Source: Lachnospiraceae bacterium
Lineage (GTDB): Bacteria > Bacillota > Clostridia > Lachnospirales > Lachnospiraceae
DNA: 49,775 bases
Direction: 5' to 3'
Assembly (NCBI GenBank): GCA_016290905.1
Contig: JAEEVO010000013.1
Coordinates: forward strand, 1 to 49,775
Position 1 is the first letter of the stretch, and each line of letters opens with the position of its first letter. Under the pieces are notes generated by a model that was not told the origin of the DNA, made no database searches, and was given only the letters and a program-made list of their open reading frames with translations. The translations under genes were made by a program, and so were the position numbers. Below, piece by piece: positions 8,411 through 17,358 of the stretch.

Positions 8411-9253
8411 TTATTTTGAGATATAATCTATAAGATGGAAATCGATATTCTTATGTGCTTTAAACAGCGTGCCGATATGCTTTCCTTCCATTATCTCTCC
8501 GAGCTTTGAGATATCCTCGGCGTTTGTTATGATCATATCGGCTCCGGAGTCGGTAGCGATACGTGCAGCCGAAATCTTGGTTGACATACCGCCCTTTCCT
8601 ACGCTTGAACCGGGTCCCTTTCCCATGGCAAGGATCTTTTCGTCAATGACCTCAACCGTGTCTATAAACTTTGCATCGGGATTCTGATCGGGGTTATCGG
8701 TATAGAGTCCGTCCTTATCCGAAAGAAGGATCAACAGATCCGCATGTACCAATGCCGCAACGATAGCGGAAAGGGTGTCGTTCTCGCCGAATGTCAGTTC
8801 GATCTCGTCCGTTGATACGGTATCGTTTTCGTTTACTATCGGTACTACGCCCATCTTGAACAGCTCGTCAAAGGTGCTTCTCGCATTATGACGGCTTTCC
8901 GGATCTATCATGGTGTTCTTGGTCATCAGAATCTGTGCCGCATTTCTGAGATACTCCGCAAAAAGCTTCTGATACACCATCATCAGCCTTGCCTGTCCGA
9001 CTGCAGCGCAAGCCTGCTTTCCCGCCTTGTCTTCAGGACGTTTCGTAAGGCCTAATGCTTTTACGCCCACCGCGATGGCGCCTGAGGTAACGAGGATCAC
9101 ATCCTTACCCTTATTGCACTGGTCGGTGATTATCCTTACAAGCTTTTCTATGCGCACAAGGTTTAGATTGCCTGTTTCCGGATGTACAAGCGATGAAGAA
9201 CCGATTTTGATAACTATCCTTTTTTTGTCCTTGATGTATTCACGATCTGTCAT
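8411..9253 (-). CDS. proB: Glutamate 5-kinase
   Basis: Phosphorylates glutamate, the first step of proline synthesis. It is an amino-acid-kinase fold: RIVIKIGSSSL near the N-terminus (phosphate binding), VTSGAIAVG, NENDTVSTDEI (substrate loop), LLSDKDGLYT, and GKGGMSTKISAA. The ATG at 9253 follows AAGGAAT and gives 280 residues. An upstream TTG has no ribosome binding site. The C-terminal PUA domain found in many ProB proteins is absent. The usual neighbour proA is not within the window. It follows recJ after a 186-base gap holding a palindromic repeat, so it may be transcribed separately. Confidence 0.95.
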   Translation of the reverse strand: MTDREYIKDKKRIVIKIGSSSLVHPETGNLNLVRIEKLVRIITDQCNKGKDVILVTSGAIAVGVKALGLTKRPEDKAGKQACAAVGQARLMMVYQKLFAEYLRNAAQILMTKNTMIDPESRHNARSTFDELFKMGVVPIVNENDTVSTDEIELTFGENDTLSAIVAALVHADLLILLSDKDGLYTDNPDQNPDAKFIDTVEVIDEKILAMGKGPGSSVGKGGMSTKISAARIATDSGADMIITNAEDISKLGEIMEGKHIGTLFKAHKNIDFHLIDYISK

Positions 9254-9319
9254 GTTTTTATTCCTTCTTTTTATATATATTTTTTTATTCCCACAAAGCT
9301 GCAATATTGTGGTTTAAAT

Positions 9320-9396
9320 GTCATCCCGAGGGCTTTGGCCCGAAGGATCTTGTTTGCCGTAAACGCTGAAAGATTCTTCGCTTCGCTCAGAATGAC
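9320..9396. repeat. Dispersed palindromic repeat (full copy)
   Basis: Arms GTCATCCCGAGGGC...GAAGGATCTT and AAGATTCTTCGCTTCGCTC...AATGAC are inverted relative to each other around a short centre. The same family occurs at 18892-18961 and 49578-49684, with a half-copy at 192-217. It is located between recJ and proB. Confidence 0.8.
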
Positions 9397-9417
9397 ATAT
9401 GGTAAATCTTGGGATTT

Positions 9418-9447
9418 AAATGTTTCAGAACAAAATGTTTCAGAACA
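9418..9447. repeat. Perfect 15-bp tandem duplication across the recJ stop
   Basis: AAATGTTTCAGAACA occurs twice in direct succession (9418-9432 and 9433-9447). The recJ stop codon (9440-9442) lies inside the second unit, so the copy farther from the gene is untranslated. Confidence 0.85.
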
Positions 9448-11221
9448 GGATTCCCTGTATCTTCATCTGGATACTTTTGACCCCGTTAAACTCGTTTATC
9501 TCCGGGACGTAGCTCAGTGCAAGACTGATGTCGTTGTCTCTGCCCTCAAAGGCCGCTTCAACGCTTTCCCTTCCAAACCTTCCGGTTAAGCTTTCCACTA
9601 TTTCGTCTGCATCCTTAAAGCATACGGCGTTATATCTTACGCCCTTGCTGTCCTCCATGGTAAAGCGCAGGAAATTGTTGTTTTTGCCAATGCGTCTCAT
9701 GCGTATGACGCGATTATTCCTGTCCGCGAAAAGAGGGGGTGGGTTATCGGTCCCGCACGGTGCAAAAAGTTTCATTTCTTCAACGCCGTTTTCATCAAAG
9801 CCGCTGAGCCAGGCTATCGCGTCAAGAAGTACCTTTTTCCTCAGATCCTCATCTGATAACGTACAGTTTTCGTTCATCCTCCTGCGGAATTCGGATACAT
9901 TTTCTTCAGGTATGCTGAGTCCGGCCGCCATCGGGTGTCCTCCGAATTTTGTGAACAGGTCCGAGCATTTCTGCATTTCCCCGAACATGTTGTAACCGGG
10001 AATGGATCTTCCGGAGCCTTTGACTCCTTCCTTGGCTTTGGTCAGTACAAAAACCGGTCTGTAGTACTTTTCCTTTATCCTGCCTGCGATAATTCCGGCA
10101 AGGCTTTCATGGCATTCGGGTAGTTCCACCACCAGCACCCTGTCAAGGTCTTCCTGTTCGTCAAGCATGGCAAAGGCTTTCTGTGTCTCCTCAACAGTCA
10201 TGTTTTTTCTTTCTTCATTATAATCCCTGCATATTTCGGCGGAAGACAGGGCTTCCTGCGGATCCTTTGCATTGAGCATGTCCATCGCCCTGCCGGCAAG
10301 ATCAAGCCTGCCCGTTGCATTGAGGCAAGGACCGATTATGAAGCCTATCGTATGTTCGTTGATCTCGTTTTTGATCTGGCAGAGATCTATCAGTGCCTTT
10401 AAGCCGATGTTTACCTCTCTGCCGTCCGGGTTCTCATTTTTCAGATAAATGCTGTTTAATATCTTAAGTCCCAGAGCGGCAATGGTCCTGTTCTCTCCCG
10501 TCAGCGGAACAACATCGCAAATGGTTGCAATGGCCATAAATTCAAGATACTTTAAACAGCCCCTGCCTGCCGGAGCAAGTCCCCTTCTTTCAAGCAGCTC
10601 CGCTCCAAGTTTTGCCGCAACCACAGCCCCGCAGATATCCCTGCATGGGTAGGTTTCATCAGGTCTTTTCGGATCGACAAGTATATTTGCATCCGGAAGA
10701 TCTTCCGGAAGTTCATGATGATCCGTCACAATAAGGGTTATGCCGCACTCCTTTGCAGCTTCCGCTGCGAGAACGGCAGCTATACCGTTATCACAGGTTA
10801 TGACCGTATCAATCCCGTCTTCGGCAGCTTTCCTGATCATTTCCCCGTTTATACCGTAACCGTCCTTAATACGATCAGGAATATAAAAATCAGCTTCCGC
10901 CCCCAGTTTTTTCAAAACATCGCTCAAAATATAGGTGGACATGATGCCGTCGGCATCATAGTCCCCTATTACCCTGAACCTTTTTCGGGACGAAAGCTTC
11001 TCTTCTATGATGTCGGCCGCCCCGCCAAGATCCTTCATAAGCTTCTGGGAATGCATCATCGTCTCATCCGGATAAAGGAACTCCCTTATATCCTTCTCCG
11101 ACGACAGCCCTCTGTTTATAAGCAATCTTGCAGTCGGGGCAGTGACACCGAAAGTATTGATAATGAAATTCAAATCTCCTGTTTTATTACAGACCGTCCA
11201 TTTCTCAATAGCGTTTTTCAT
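9440..11221 (-). CDS. recJ: Single-stranded-DNA exonuclease RecJ
   Basis: 5'-3' single-strand exonuclease of the DHH phosphoesterase superfamily, used in recombination and mismatch/base-excision repair. Motifs seen in order: IGDYDADGIMS (near residue 82), CDNG, VTDHHE (near 165), the DPKRPDE loop, and the DHHA1 motif GGHPMAAGLS (near 434), then an OB-like C-terminal region. The 593-residue length is normal. It starts three bases after the secDF stop with only a weak ribosome binding site (GATGAG), which suggests translational coupling to secDF. The 3' end carries a 15-bp tandem duplication. Confidence 0.96.
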   Translation of the reverse strand: MKNAIEKWTVCNKTGDLNFIINTFGVTAPTARLLINRGLSSEKDIREFLYPDETMMHSQKLMKDLGGAADIIEEKLSSRKRFRVIGDYDADGIMSTYILSDVLKKLGAEADFYIPDRIKDGYGINGEMIRKAAEDGIDTVITCDNGIAAVLAAEAAKECGITLIVTDHHELPEDLPDANILVDPKRPDETYPCRDICGAVVAAKLGAELLERRGLAPAGRGCLKYLEFMAIATICDVVPLTGENRTIAALGLKILNSIYLKNENPDGREVNIGLKALIDLCQIKNEINEHTIGFIIGPCLNATGRLDLAGRAMDMLNAKDPQEALSSAEICRDYNEERKNMTVEETQKAFAMLDEQEDLDRVLVVELPECHESLAGIIAGRIKEKYYRPVFVLTKAKEGVKGSGRSIPGYNMFGEMQKCSDLFTKFGGHPMAAGLSIPEENVSEFRRRMNENCTLSDEDLRKKVLLDAIAWLSGFDENGVEEMKLFAPCGTDNPPPLFADRNNRVIRMRRIGKNNNFLRFTMEDSKGVRYNAVCFKDADEIVESLTGRFGRESVEAAFEGRDNDISLALSYVPEINEFNGVKSIQMKIQGILF

Positions 11222-11224
11222 AAA

Positions 11225-13477
11225 TTAATTCTCATCTTTAACCTTGTTCTTCTTAGCGAAAAGATGCCATACACCGCCGGCTATACATACAGATGAGAAG
11301 CCGCCGGCGATTATGCCTGCCATAAGCGGGATAGCGAACTCTTTAACAGATGAAACTCCGAGTATTGCAAGCAGAACAACCATGACGAGAGTTGTCAGTG
11401 AAGTGTAGATACTTCTTGTGAATGTCTGCGAGATACTCTTGTTAACAACATCCGCAACGCTTTCCTTATCAAGCTTTTCAGCCATGTTTTCACGTACACG
11501 GTCAAAGATAACGATGGTTGCGTTGATCGAATATCCGACTATCGTAAGCAGACATGCGATAAAGGTATTGCCTACAGAGATAATATCCTTTGCGATGGCG
11601 TATACCGTGATAACTACGAGCACGTCATGAATAAGTGCTATTACCGAAGAGAAACCGAAGCTTAAGGTCTTGAATCTGAACCAGATGTATATGAGCATAC
11701 AGATGGTTGCCACTATAACAGCGATCAACGCATCCTTCTTCATCTCACCGCTGACCGTAGCTCCAACGGTTTCGGTAGTGATGTTCTCATCCTTTACGGA
11801 ATAACCCGAGGTGATAATGTTGGTAAGCTTTGCCCTGTCTTCGGTTGAAAGCTCTTTGGTTCTTACTGTAACCATTGAAGAATCCTTAACCGTTGAAATG
11901 ACTGCAGAGATACCGATCTCATTTCTTATCTTCTCGTCAAGCGTGGTATTAATGTCCGAAGGAACCTCTCCGTCCATTGTAAAGGTGGTAGCTGTACCGC
12001 CCGAGAAATCAAGTCCGTAATTGAAAGGTGCATCAATAGACGCAATGTTGATGATGATAGCTACGATACCTGCAAGGATCACTACGCCCGATATGGCTGC
12101 GAACTTCGGGAAGTTCTCGATGATCTTCATCTTCTTATAGCCCTTCTTCTCGCCGAAGCAGCCGACTTTATCGGCACCGAGTTTTACAAATGCGTTAAGT
12201 ATGAACTTTGTAACAAAGAGTGCCGTAATCATTGAAAGGATAATACCGATGGCAAGTGTCTGTGCAAAGCCCTTTACGGTACCCGAACCGAGCATGAACA
12301 GCACGATGGCTGCAATGATCGTAGTAACGTTACCGTCGACGATGGCTGAAAGAGCCTTGTTAAATCCGAGCTTGATACTTGAATTTACCGTCTTTCCGGA
12401 ACCAAGCTCTTCCTGTATACGTGTAAATATGATGACGTTCGCGTCAACCGCCATACCTATCGAAAGGATGATACCTGCTATACCGGGAAGCGTAAGGGTA
12501 ACTTCAAACAGGTTAAGGCAGATGATCATGGCGCCTACATAACATGCAAGAGCTATGGATGCGGCAACACCGGGTATACGATACATGATGATCATGAAAA
12601 GAATGATGATGCCGAGACCGATCGCACCTGCAACAAGGCTGGTGTCAAGTGCGTTTGCACCGAGCTGAGCGCCTTCTACGTAATATCTTAAAACCGAAAG
12701 TTCAAGAGGAAGTGCACCGATCCTTATCGTGGTAGCAAGCTCACTGCTCTCCTCAAAGGATGACTGACCCTCTATTACCGCTGAACCGGTACTTATAACA
12801 CTGTTAACTCCGGGTGCCGAAACGACTACGCCGTCATATACTATGGCTATGACATTTGCAATGTGCTCACTTGCGCCTACGGCATATGAGGTTGCCGTTG
12901 CAAATTTCTGAGAACCTTCCGAGTTAAAGGACAGGTCTACATAGTACACTGTACCCTTATACTGATCCTGTCTCATCTTTGCACTTGCGCTCTGGATATC
13001 CGAACCGTCTATTACGAGATCTCCTGCTGCGATGATCTCTTCCATGGTCCTTGACAGTCTGTATCCGCTTTCGGCATTGGGATCGGAAGTGATATTGGCC
13101 ACTCCGTCGGGACCCTTACCATATATAAAATAAATATTACCGGCGCTGCCGAGTTTCTGAAGAACCGAATCCGCATCGCTTACACCGGGGATCGCAACAG
13201 TGATCCTGTTGTCGCCTTCGGGATAAACCTCAGCTTCGGTACTGAAACCTTCAGCACGCTTCTGCATCTTATAAACCGTATCACTTAATTCATCGGCTGT
13301 AGGATCTTCCTTTACCGTCTGATAAGTTATACTTACACCGCCGGCCAGGTCAAGACCGAGCTTAACATCCTTCATGCTGCCTGATTTATTTTCACCGAAC
13401 CCGACGATCGAAACGAATCCGAGAGCGCCAACTATCAGCAAAACAATAAACAGCTGCAATAAACCTTTACCTTTCAT
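11225..13477 (-). CDS. secDF: Protein translocase subunit SecDF (fused)
   Basis: RND-type membrane protein that uses the proton gradient to help pull secreted proteins through SecYEG. SecD and SecF are fused in one chain of 750 residues. The SecD part shows GLDLAGG, a large extracytoplasmic P1 region, and a membrane block with GMAVDANVIIFTRIQEE. The SecF part starts near residue 455 with FNYGLDFSGG and ends with GYSINATIVIFDRVRE in its membrane block. The ATG at 13477 has GGAGG six bases upstream, which is better than a TTG at 13489. First gene of secDF-recJ, with its own promoter. Confidence 0.97.
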   Translation of the reverse strand: MKGKGLLQLFIVLLIVGALGFVSIVGFGENKSGSMKDVKLGLDLAGGVSITYQTVKEDPTADELSDTVYKMQKRAEGFSTEAEVYPEGDNRITVAIPGVSDADSVLQKLGSAGNIYFIYGKGPDGVANITSDPNAESGYRLSRTMEEIIAAGDLVIDGSDIQSASAKMRQDQYKGTVYYVDLSFNSEGSQKFATATSYAVGASEHIANVIAIVYDGVVVSAPGVNSVISTGSAVIEGQSSFEESSELATTIRIGALPLELSVLRYYVEGAQLGANALDTSLVAGAIGLGIIILFMIIMYRIPGVAASIALACYVGAMIICLNLFEVTLTLPGIAGIILSIGMAVDANVIIFTRIQEELGSGKTVNSSIKLGFNKALSAIVDGNVTTIIAAIVLFMLGSGTVKGFAQTLAIGIILSMITALFVTKFILNAFVKLGADKVGCFGEKKGYKKMKIIENFPKFAAISGVVILAGIVAIIINIASIDAPFNYGLDFSGGTATTFTMDGEVPSDINTTLDEKIRNEIGISAVISTVKDSSMVTVRTKELSTEDRAKLTNIITSGYSVKDENITTETVGATVSGEMKKDALIAVIVATICMLIYIWFRFKTLSFGFSSVIALIHDVLVVITVYAIAKDIISVGNTFIACLLTIVGYSINATIVIFDRVRENMAEKLDKESVADVVNKSISQTFTRSIYTSLTTLVMVVLLAILGVSSVKEFAIPLMAGIIAGGFSSVCIAGGVWHLFAKKNKVKDEN

Positions 13478-13524
13478 AACGTCCTCCAAAATATCCTTTA
13501 GACTGTATAGCCTACAACTAAACT

Positions 13525-13553
13525 ATACTAACACATATTTGTCGTAATGTCAA
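13525..13553 (-). promoter_or_regulatory. Promoter of secDF-recJ
   Basis: Minus-strand TTGACA (13548-13553) and TAGTAT (13525-13530) with a 17-base spacer, about 50 bases upstream of the secDF start. Confidence 0.75.
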
Positions 13554-13625
13554 AGAGCAATTTCAGATTTTATATAAAAAGTAATATTTTAGTAAAATTT
13601 TAGTAAATTTTTATAAATTTTAGTG

Positions 13626-13654
13626 TTGACGGGAAGCAAAGAATGTGCTACTAT
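13626..13654 (+). promoter_or_regulatory. Promoter of the degV gene
   Basis: TTGACG (13626-13631) and TACTAT (13649-13654) with a 17-base spacer, giving a leader of about 100 nt. The adjacent 13555-13625 stretch is A/T-rich with repeated TTTTAGTAAA-like segments. Confidence 0.6.
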
Positions 13655-13761
13655 GTATGTAGTTTTAAAAACCACGTCATTTAGATATGATTACACATTC
13701 ATTTATAATCAAATGCTATTTAATCTTTAGAAAGGAAACGCCAATAGCGTAGTGTAAAACC

Positions 13762-14643
13762 ATGTCAGTAAATAACAGACCATTCATCATCTCTACGGAC
13801 ACGACCTCCGATCTTCCGGAAGAGTTTGTCAAAGAGAACAACCTGGTCCTCCATCGCCTTCATTACATAGTTGACGGAGTAACCTACGGTGATGAGAAAA
13901 ATCTTGAAATCAAAGATTTTTTCGGTCGCATGCGTAACGGAGCTACAGTTTCAACATTTGCAACAAATCCCGATGTCTCGAAGGATATTTTCCGCAAACA
14001 GCTTTCGGAGGGCTACGATGTTTTACATATCGCCTTCTCATCAGGACTCAGCAGCGCTTACAGCAACAGCGTAACAGCCGCAAGAGAAGTACTTGCCGAT
14101 TTCCCCGACGGAAGGATCGAAGTTATCGATTCTCTGTGTGCCTCGGGCGGTGAAGGTCTCTATGTATGGTACGCATTAAAGCTCCAAAAGGACGGCTGGA
14201 CCATGGACGAGATAATCAGATGGCTCAAGGATAACAAGCTTAACCTCTGCCATTCATTTACCGTCGATGACCTCACCTATCTTCACAGGGGAGGCAGGAT
14301 CTCAAAGACCGTCAAAATATTCGGAACATTGTTAAATATCAAGCCCGTCCTTCACGTTGACAACGAAGGAAAGCTTGTTCCCTTAGAGAATGTCCGCGGC
14401 AGGAAAAAGTCTCTTAACTGTCTTGTGGACCAGATGGAAGCACATCTCGGAAATTACCGTGACAAAAACGATCTCATCATCATATCCCACGGTGATTGTC
14501 CCGAGGATGCTGAGTATGTCCGCGATCAGGTAAAGAAACGTCTCGGATATACCAATTTCATGATAAGCTACCTTTGTCCCACGATCGGATCCCATGCGGG
14601 TCCCGGAACCGTAGCACTCTTTTACTTAGGCAATTATCGTTAA
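13762..14643 (+). CDS. DegV family fatty-acid-binding protein
   Basis: DegV/FakB-type protein that binds a fatty acid in a deep pocket. In characterised relatives it presents the lipid to the FakA kinase. Seen: the STDTTSDLP N-terminal motif, STFATNP with the lipid-head-group Ser/Thr, FSSGLSSAY, the DSLCASGGEG segment, and the C-terminal TIGSHAGPGTVALFY. The 293-residue length is typical. A purine-rich AGAAAGGAAA lies more than 20 bases before the ATG, farther than normal, so start recognition is not fully explained. Single gene ending in a strong terminator (14664-14714). Confidence 0.93.
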   Translation: MSVNNRPFIISTDTTSDLPEEFVKENNLVLHRLHYIVDGVTYGDEKNLEIKDFFGRMRNGATVSTFATNPDVSKDIFRKQLSEGYDVLHIAFSSGLSSAYSNSVTAAREVLADFPDGRIEVIDSLCASGGEGLYVWYALKLQKDGWTMDEIIRWLKDNKLNLCHSFTVDDLTYLHRGGRISKTVKIFGTLLNIKPVLHVDNEGKLVPLENVRGRKKSLNCLVDQMEAHLGNYRDKNDLIIISHGDCPEDAEYVRDQVKKRLGYTNFMISYLCPTIGSHAGPGTVALFYLGNYR

Positions 14644-14663
14644 CCGGATAGTCTCCATTACTT

Positions 14664-14714
14664 CTGACATCCGCCGTCCGATCACAATTCGAAACGGCGG
14701 ATGTCAGTTTTTAT
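14664..14714 (+). terminator. Intrinsic terminator of the degV gene
   Basis: A 14-bp perfect stem (CTGACATCCGCCGT, 14664-14677, with ACGGCGGATGTCAG, 14694-14707) and a TTTTTATT tail. The stop codon of the opposing gene (14682-14684) is in the loop, and one arm encodes the last residues of that gene. Confidence 0.92.
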
Positions 14715-17345
14715 TCTCCTGATCATGTTTTCCTCACTGACATTGGTCGGCGGATCCGCAAATCCGGTAGCATTATCATAGGTAGAGCCGGGTACGCGTA
14801 CAAGTATGACCTCTCCTTCTTCAAGGGAATATCTCTGTCCGAAGCAGTCTTTTCTCTCCCACTTAAAGCCTTCCGTATCCCACATGTCACACATACCCAA
14901 AGCAGTGTTTCCTCTCGTGTTCGAATAAGTCATGATGAGCTTCCCGCTACGGTCGTACGCTTCTATTATCAGCTTCACGGCGACATATCCTTCTTTCAGG
15001 AAGAAGTCCTCCCGATAACTGCAGCCTCCGTATTTTCTAAGATATCCGTCCATATCGAAGCCCTTTGCCGTACAGTACCATACGTCCGGAAGCGAAAATG
15101 TAAATCTCCATTCCCTGATACCTTTTTGCGCATAAACAGCCGCAGACTCCGCTTCAAAGCTTCCCCTTAAATTTATGAAATAATCATTTGCACCACCCGT
15201 TCTGTCCGAATACCATATATCTGCTGCTTTTCTTTTTCCGTCCTTTGATATATGGGTAAGCTCCGGCCTGATGACGATCTTGGAGGCTGCATCCAGCATT
15301 CTGCTCCCGGATGTCTTAAGCGTAAAGCTCCAAGTATATCCGCTCTTCAGCATTCCCGTGTTTTCCGTTCTTGCTCCGGTTCCGTCAATGACAGGAAGTA
15401 TGTACTTGTCAAGCATGTACCTGTTTTTCCCGTCCTTTTTATTGAGGCCGAGCTCATTTTTCGTACCGGTACCGTAGCTGTAGATTTTTTCCTTATTAAA
15501 GCCCTCCTCAAAGATCCCGGGGGTAAATAGGTTCCGATTAATATACTTGTTCACTCCGTCATATCTAAAAACGTCCTTCCAGTCATAAGCTTCCGAGCTT
15601 ATGTCAAAAAGTTCCAGGCCGTATAATTTTCCCGACACCTCGATAAGCTTTTGGTCTTCAAATACAATTTCCCCGTCGTCATCAAACGAAGCCGCCCTTA
15701 TCACATAGCTGCCTTCGGGTACGTCCGCCGGTACATAATAGGACGGATACGGCTCGTTCCATGTCCCGCCCCTTATCCTTATTCCGTCGGAAGAATACAT
15801 ATCACACGAAAACATCACCATGACGGATTCGTCATAATTTTCTAATTCCAGGTAAAAATCGCAGGAATCCGTAAGATGTCCTTCGGTCCCGTAAGAATCG
15901 GACAATCCCGTTACCGCATGTGCGATACCAATCCCGGCACTTAGGCTCTGAACAAACTTCAGGTTATCATCACCGACCGATAATTTAGGAGTCGCGGTCG
16001 GTGTCGCAGTCGGTGTGATTTCGGATGTTTCGGTCGGTGTTGTAGTCAATATGATCTCGGATGTTTCGGTTGGCGTTGTAGTCAATGTGATCCCCGGAGT
16101 TACCGTGATAGGCGGCCCGGGAGTCGGCACCGGTGTCGCTGTAAGAGCCGGCGTAGGTCCAGGTATCGGCGTCAGCCGCGGTGACGGTGTTGTATCGGGA
16201 ACTTGCGTCGGGGTCGGCGTTGAGGTCGGTGTCGGGGACGGCTGCTTTACATTCTCTACAACAGGTATGTACAATATGACAGATACCGCATTTGAAGAAA
16301 GCAGCCTAAAATTGTAAGTGTTTTCCTTCTTATTTTTATATCCGCCGGGAAGCGCTTCACTGTCAGAGGCGCTTTTTGTACGGACGGTTGTCCCGTTTAC
16401 ACAGTTAAGGTCATATTGCATATTCCAACCGGGGAAAACATTTTTAAGTGCCTGATCCGTATTCCAGATATAAACAGCCTTCATGACATTCCCGTTAACG
16501 TCCTTCATGTTCCCGGATTCAACGCTCTTATATTCCTTCCCGTCACTGCCTGTAATTTTGTAGGGAACCTTCTTTTTCCATACATTCCTTATCTCAATGT
16601 TTTCATTTTCCTGCTTTATTATCTCACCCTTTTCATTATAATATGCCGTGCTTACATCACAGAACCTTGTAAACGGTACGGGTATATTGAGACAATCCCT
16701 CTGGGATGCCTGAGTCGCCGCGGTATTATTCCACCACAGCTTGAAAAGATCGGAATATCTGTAAAAAGGTGAATTGTTTGTCACGCGGTTATCCCTGTGC
16801 CATTCATCACTGTTACTTCCGCCGGTCACCGCAAAGACATGATGTATGTAGATGCTTCCCGTTTTTCCCGACAAGGCTGCTGAGTTCAGCAGGTTTATGA
16901 AAACCGAGCCGTCGATAACATAAGTGGTGGTAATATATCCGTCATCCGATACCTCACTGTCATACCAGTAGAAATCAAGACTCCTGTCCACATCATCCGC
17001 ATGGCTTGCACTTCCGTCAGTGCTTACGGTATACATTACCGAATAATCGCCGTTTCTTTCAAGGTTACTTAAGTCGTCGCTTTCTCCGGCCTCCCGAAGC
17101 GATATCACAAAGCTCTGTGTATAATACCTTATCCCGCTTCCGCTCGAAAAATGCTTTCTTGTATAGTATACCTTGTTTTCATTTTTCTTATAGGTGATCG
17201 TGGCATTGCTTCCAAGCACATAAGTTGGGTCGGTGTCATCGGCACGGACGTTTATGATCACAAACGCAAATATAAAAAGCATTACGGAAGAAATCAGGAA
17301 CAGCGGTGTCTTTGTACGTAAGATGCTTTTTTTATCTTCATCCAT
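14682..17345 (-). CDS. Large secreted protein with Pro/Thr-rich linker, Tad-like locus
   Basis: I do not recognise the family. Of 887 residues, the first 35 hold a hydrophobic segment ending near VRADD (signal peptide or anchor). An N-terminal extracellular region (about 36-370, rich in Tyr/Asn/Thr) is followed by a linker of about 90 residues dominated by PTPT and TETSEI repeats (370-460), then a C-terminal region with WxFTLKTSGS and EWRFTFSLPDVWY segments suggesting beta-rich folds. There is no LPxTG motif. It is the last gene of the Tad-like cluster, 13 bases after the preceding gene, with GGGAGA before the ATG. Surface adhesin or pilus-associated protein is an inference from context only. 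Confidence 0.7.
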   Translation of the reverse strand: MDEDKKSILRTKTPLFLISSVMLFIFAFVIINVRADDTDPTYVLGSNATITYKKNENKVYYTRKHFSSGSGIRYYTQSFVISLREAGESDDLSNLERNGDYSVMYTVSTDGSASHADDVDRSLDFYWYDSEVSDDGYITTTYVIDGSVFINLLNSAALSGKTGSIYIHHVFAVTGGSNSDEWHRDNRVTNNSPFYRYSDLFKLWWNNTAATQASQRDCLNIPVPFTRFCDVSTAYYNEKGEIIKQENENIEIRNVWKKKVPYKITGSDGKEYKSVESGNMKDVNGNVMKAVYIWNTDQALKNVFPGWNMQYDLNCVNGTTVRTKSASDSEALPGGYKNKKENTYNFRLLSSNAVSVILYIPVVENVKQPSPTPTSTPTPTQVPDTTPSPRLTPIPGPTPALTATPVPTPGPPITVTPGITLTTTPTETSEIILTTTPTETSEITPTATPTATPKLSVGDDNLKFVQSLSAGIGIAHAVTGLSDSYGTEGHLTDSCDFYLELENYDESVMVMFSCDMYSSDGIRIRGGTWNEPYPSYYVPADVPEGSYVIRAASFDDDGEIVFEDQKLIEVSGKLYGLELFDISSEAYDWKDVFRYDGVNKYINRNLFTPGIFEEGFNKEKIYSYGTGTKNELGLNKKDGKNRYMLDKYILPVIDGTGARTENTGMLKSGYTWSFTLKTSGSRMLDAASKIVIRPELTHISKDGKRKAADIWYSDRTGGANDYFINLRGSFEAESAAVYAQKGIREWRFTFSLPDVWYCTAKGFDMDGYLRKYGGCSYREDFFLKEGYVAVKLIIEAYDRSGKLIMTYSNTRGNTALGMCDMWDTEGFKWERKDCFGQRYSLEEGEVILVRVPGSTYDNATGFADPPTNVSEENMIRRIKTDIRRFEL
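16013..16092. repeat. Tandem 36-bp repeats in the PT-rich linker
   Basis: Two adjacent near-identical 36-bp units encode TTTPTETSEIIL-type 12-residue repeats, next to further PTPT codons. The copies differ at only a few bases, which suggests a recent duplication and possible length variation between strains. Confidence 0.7.
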
Positions 17346-17358
17346 CCGTATCTCCCTT

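Noticed and set aside
16015-16317. Plus-strand Val/Gly repeat protein
   Set aside because: It mirrors the PTPT linker of the large secreted protein on the opposite strand.
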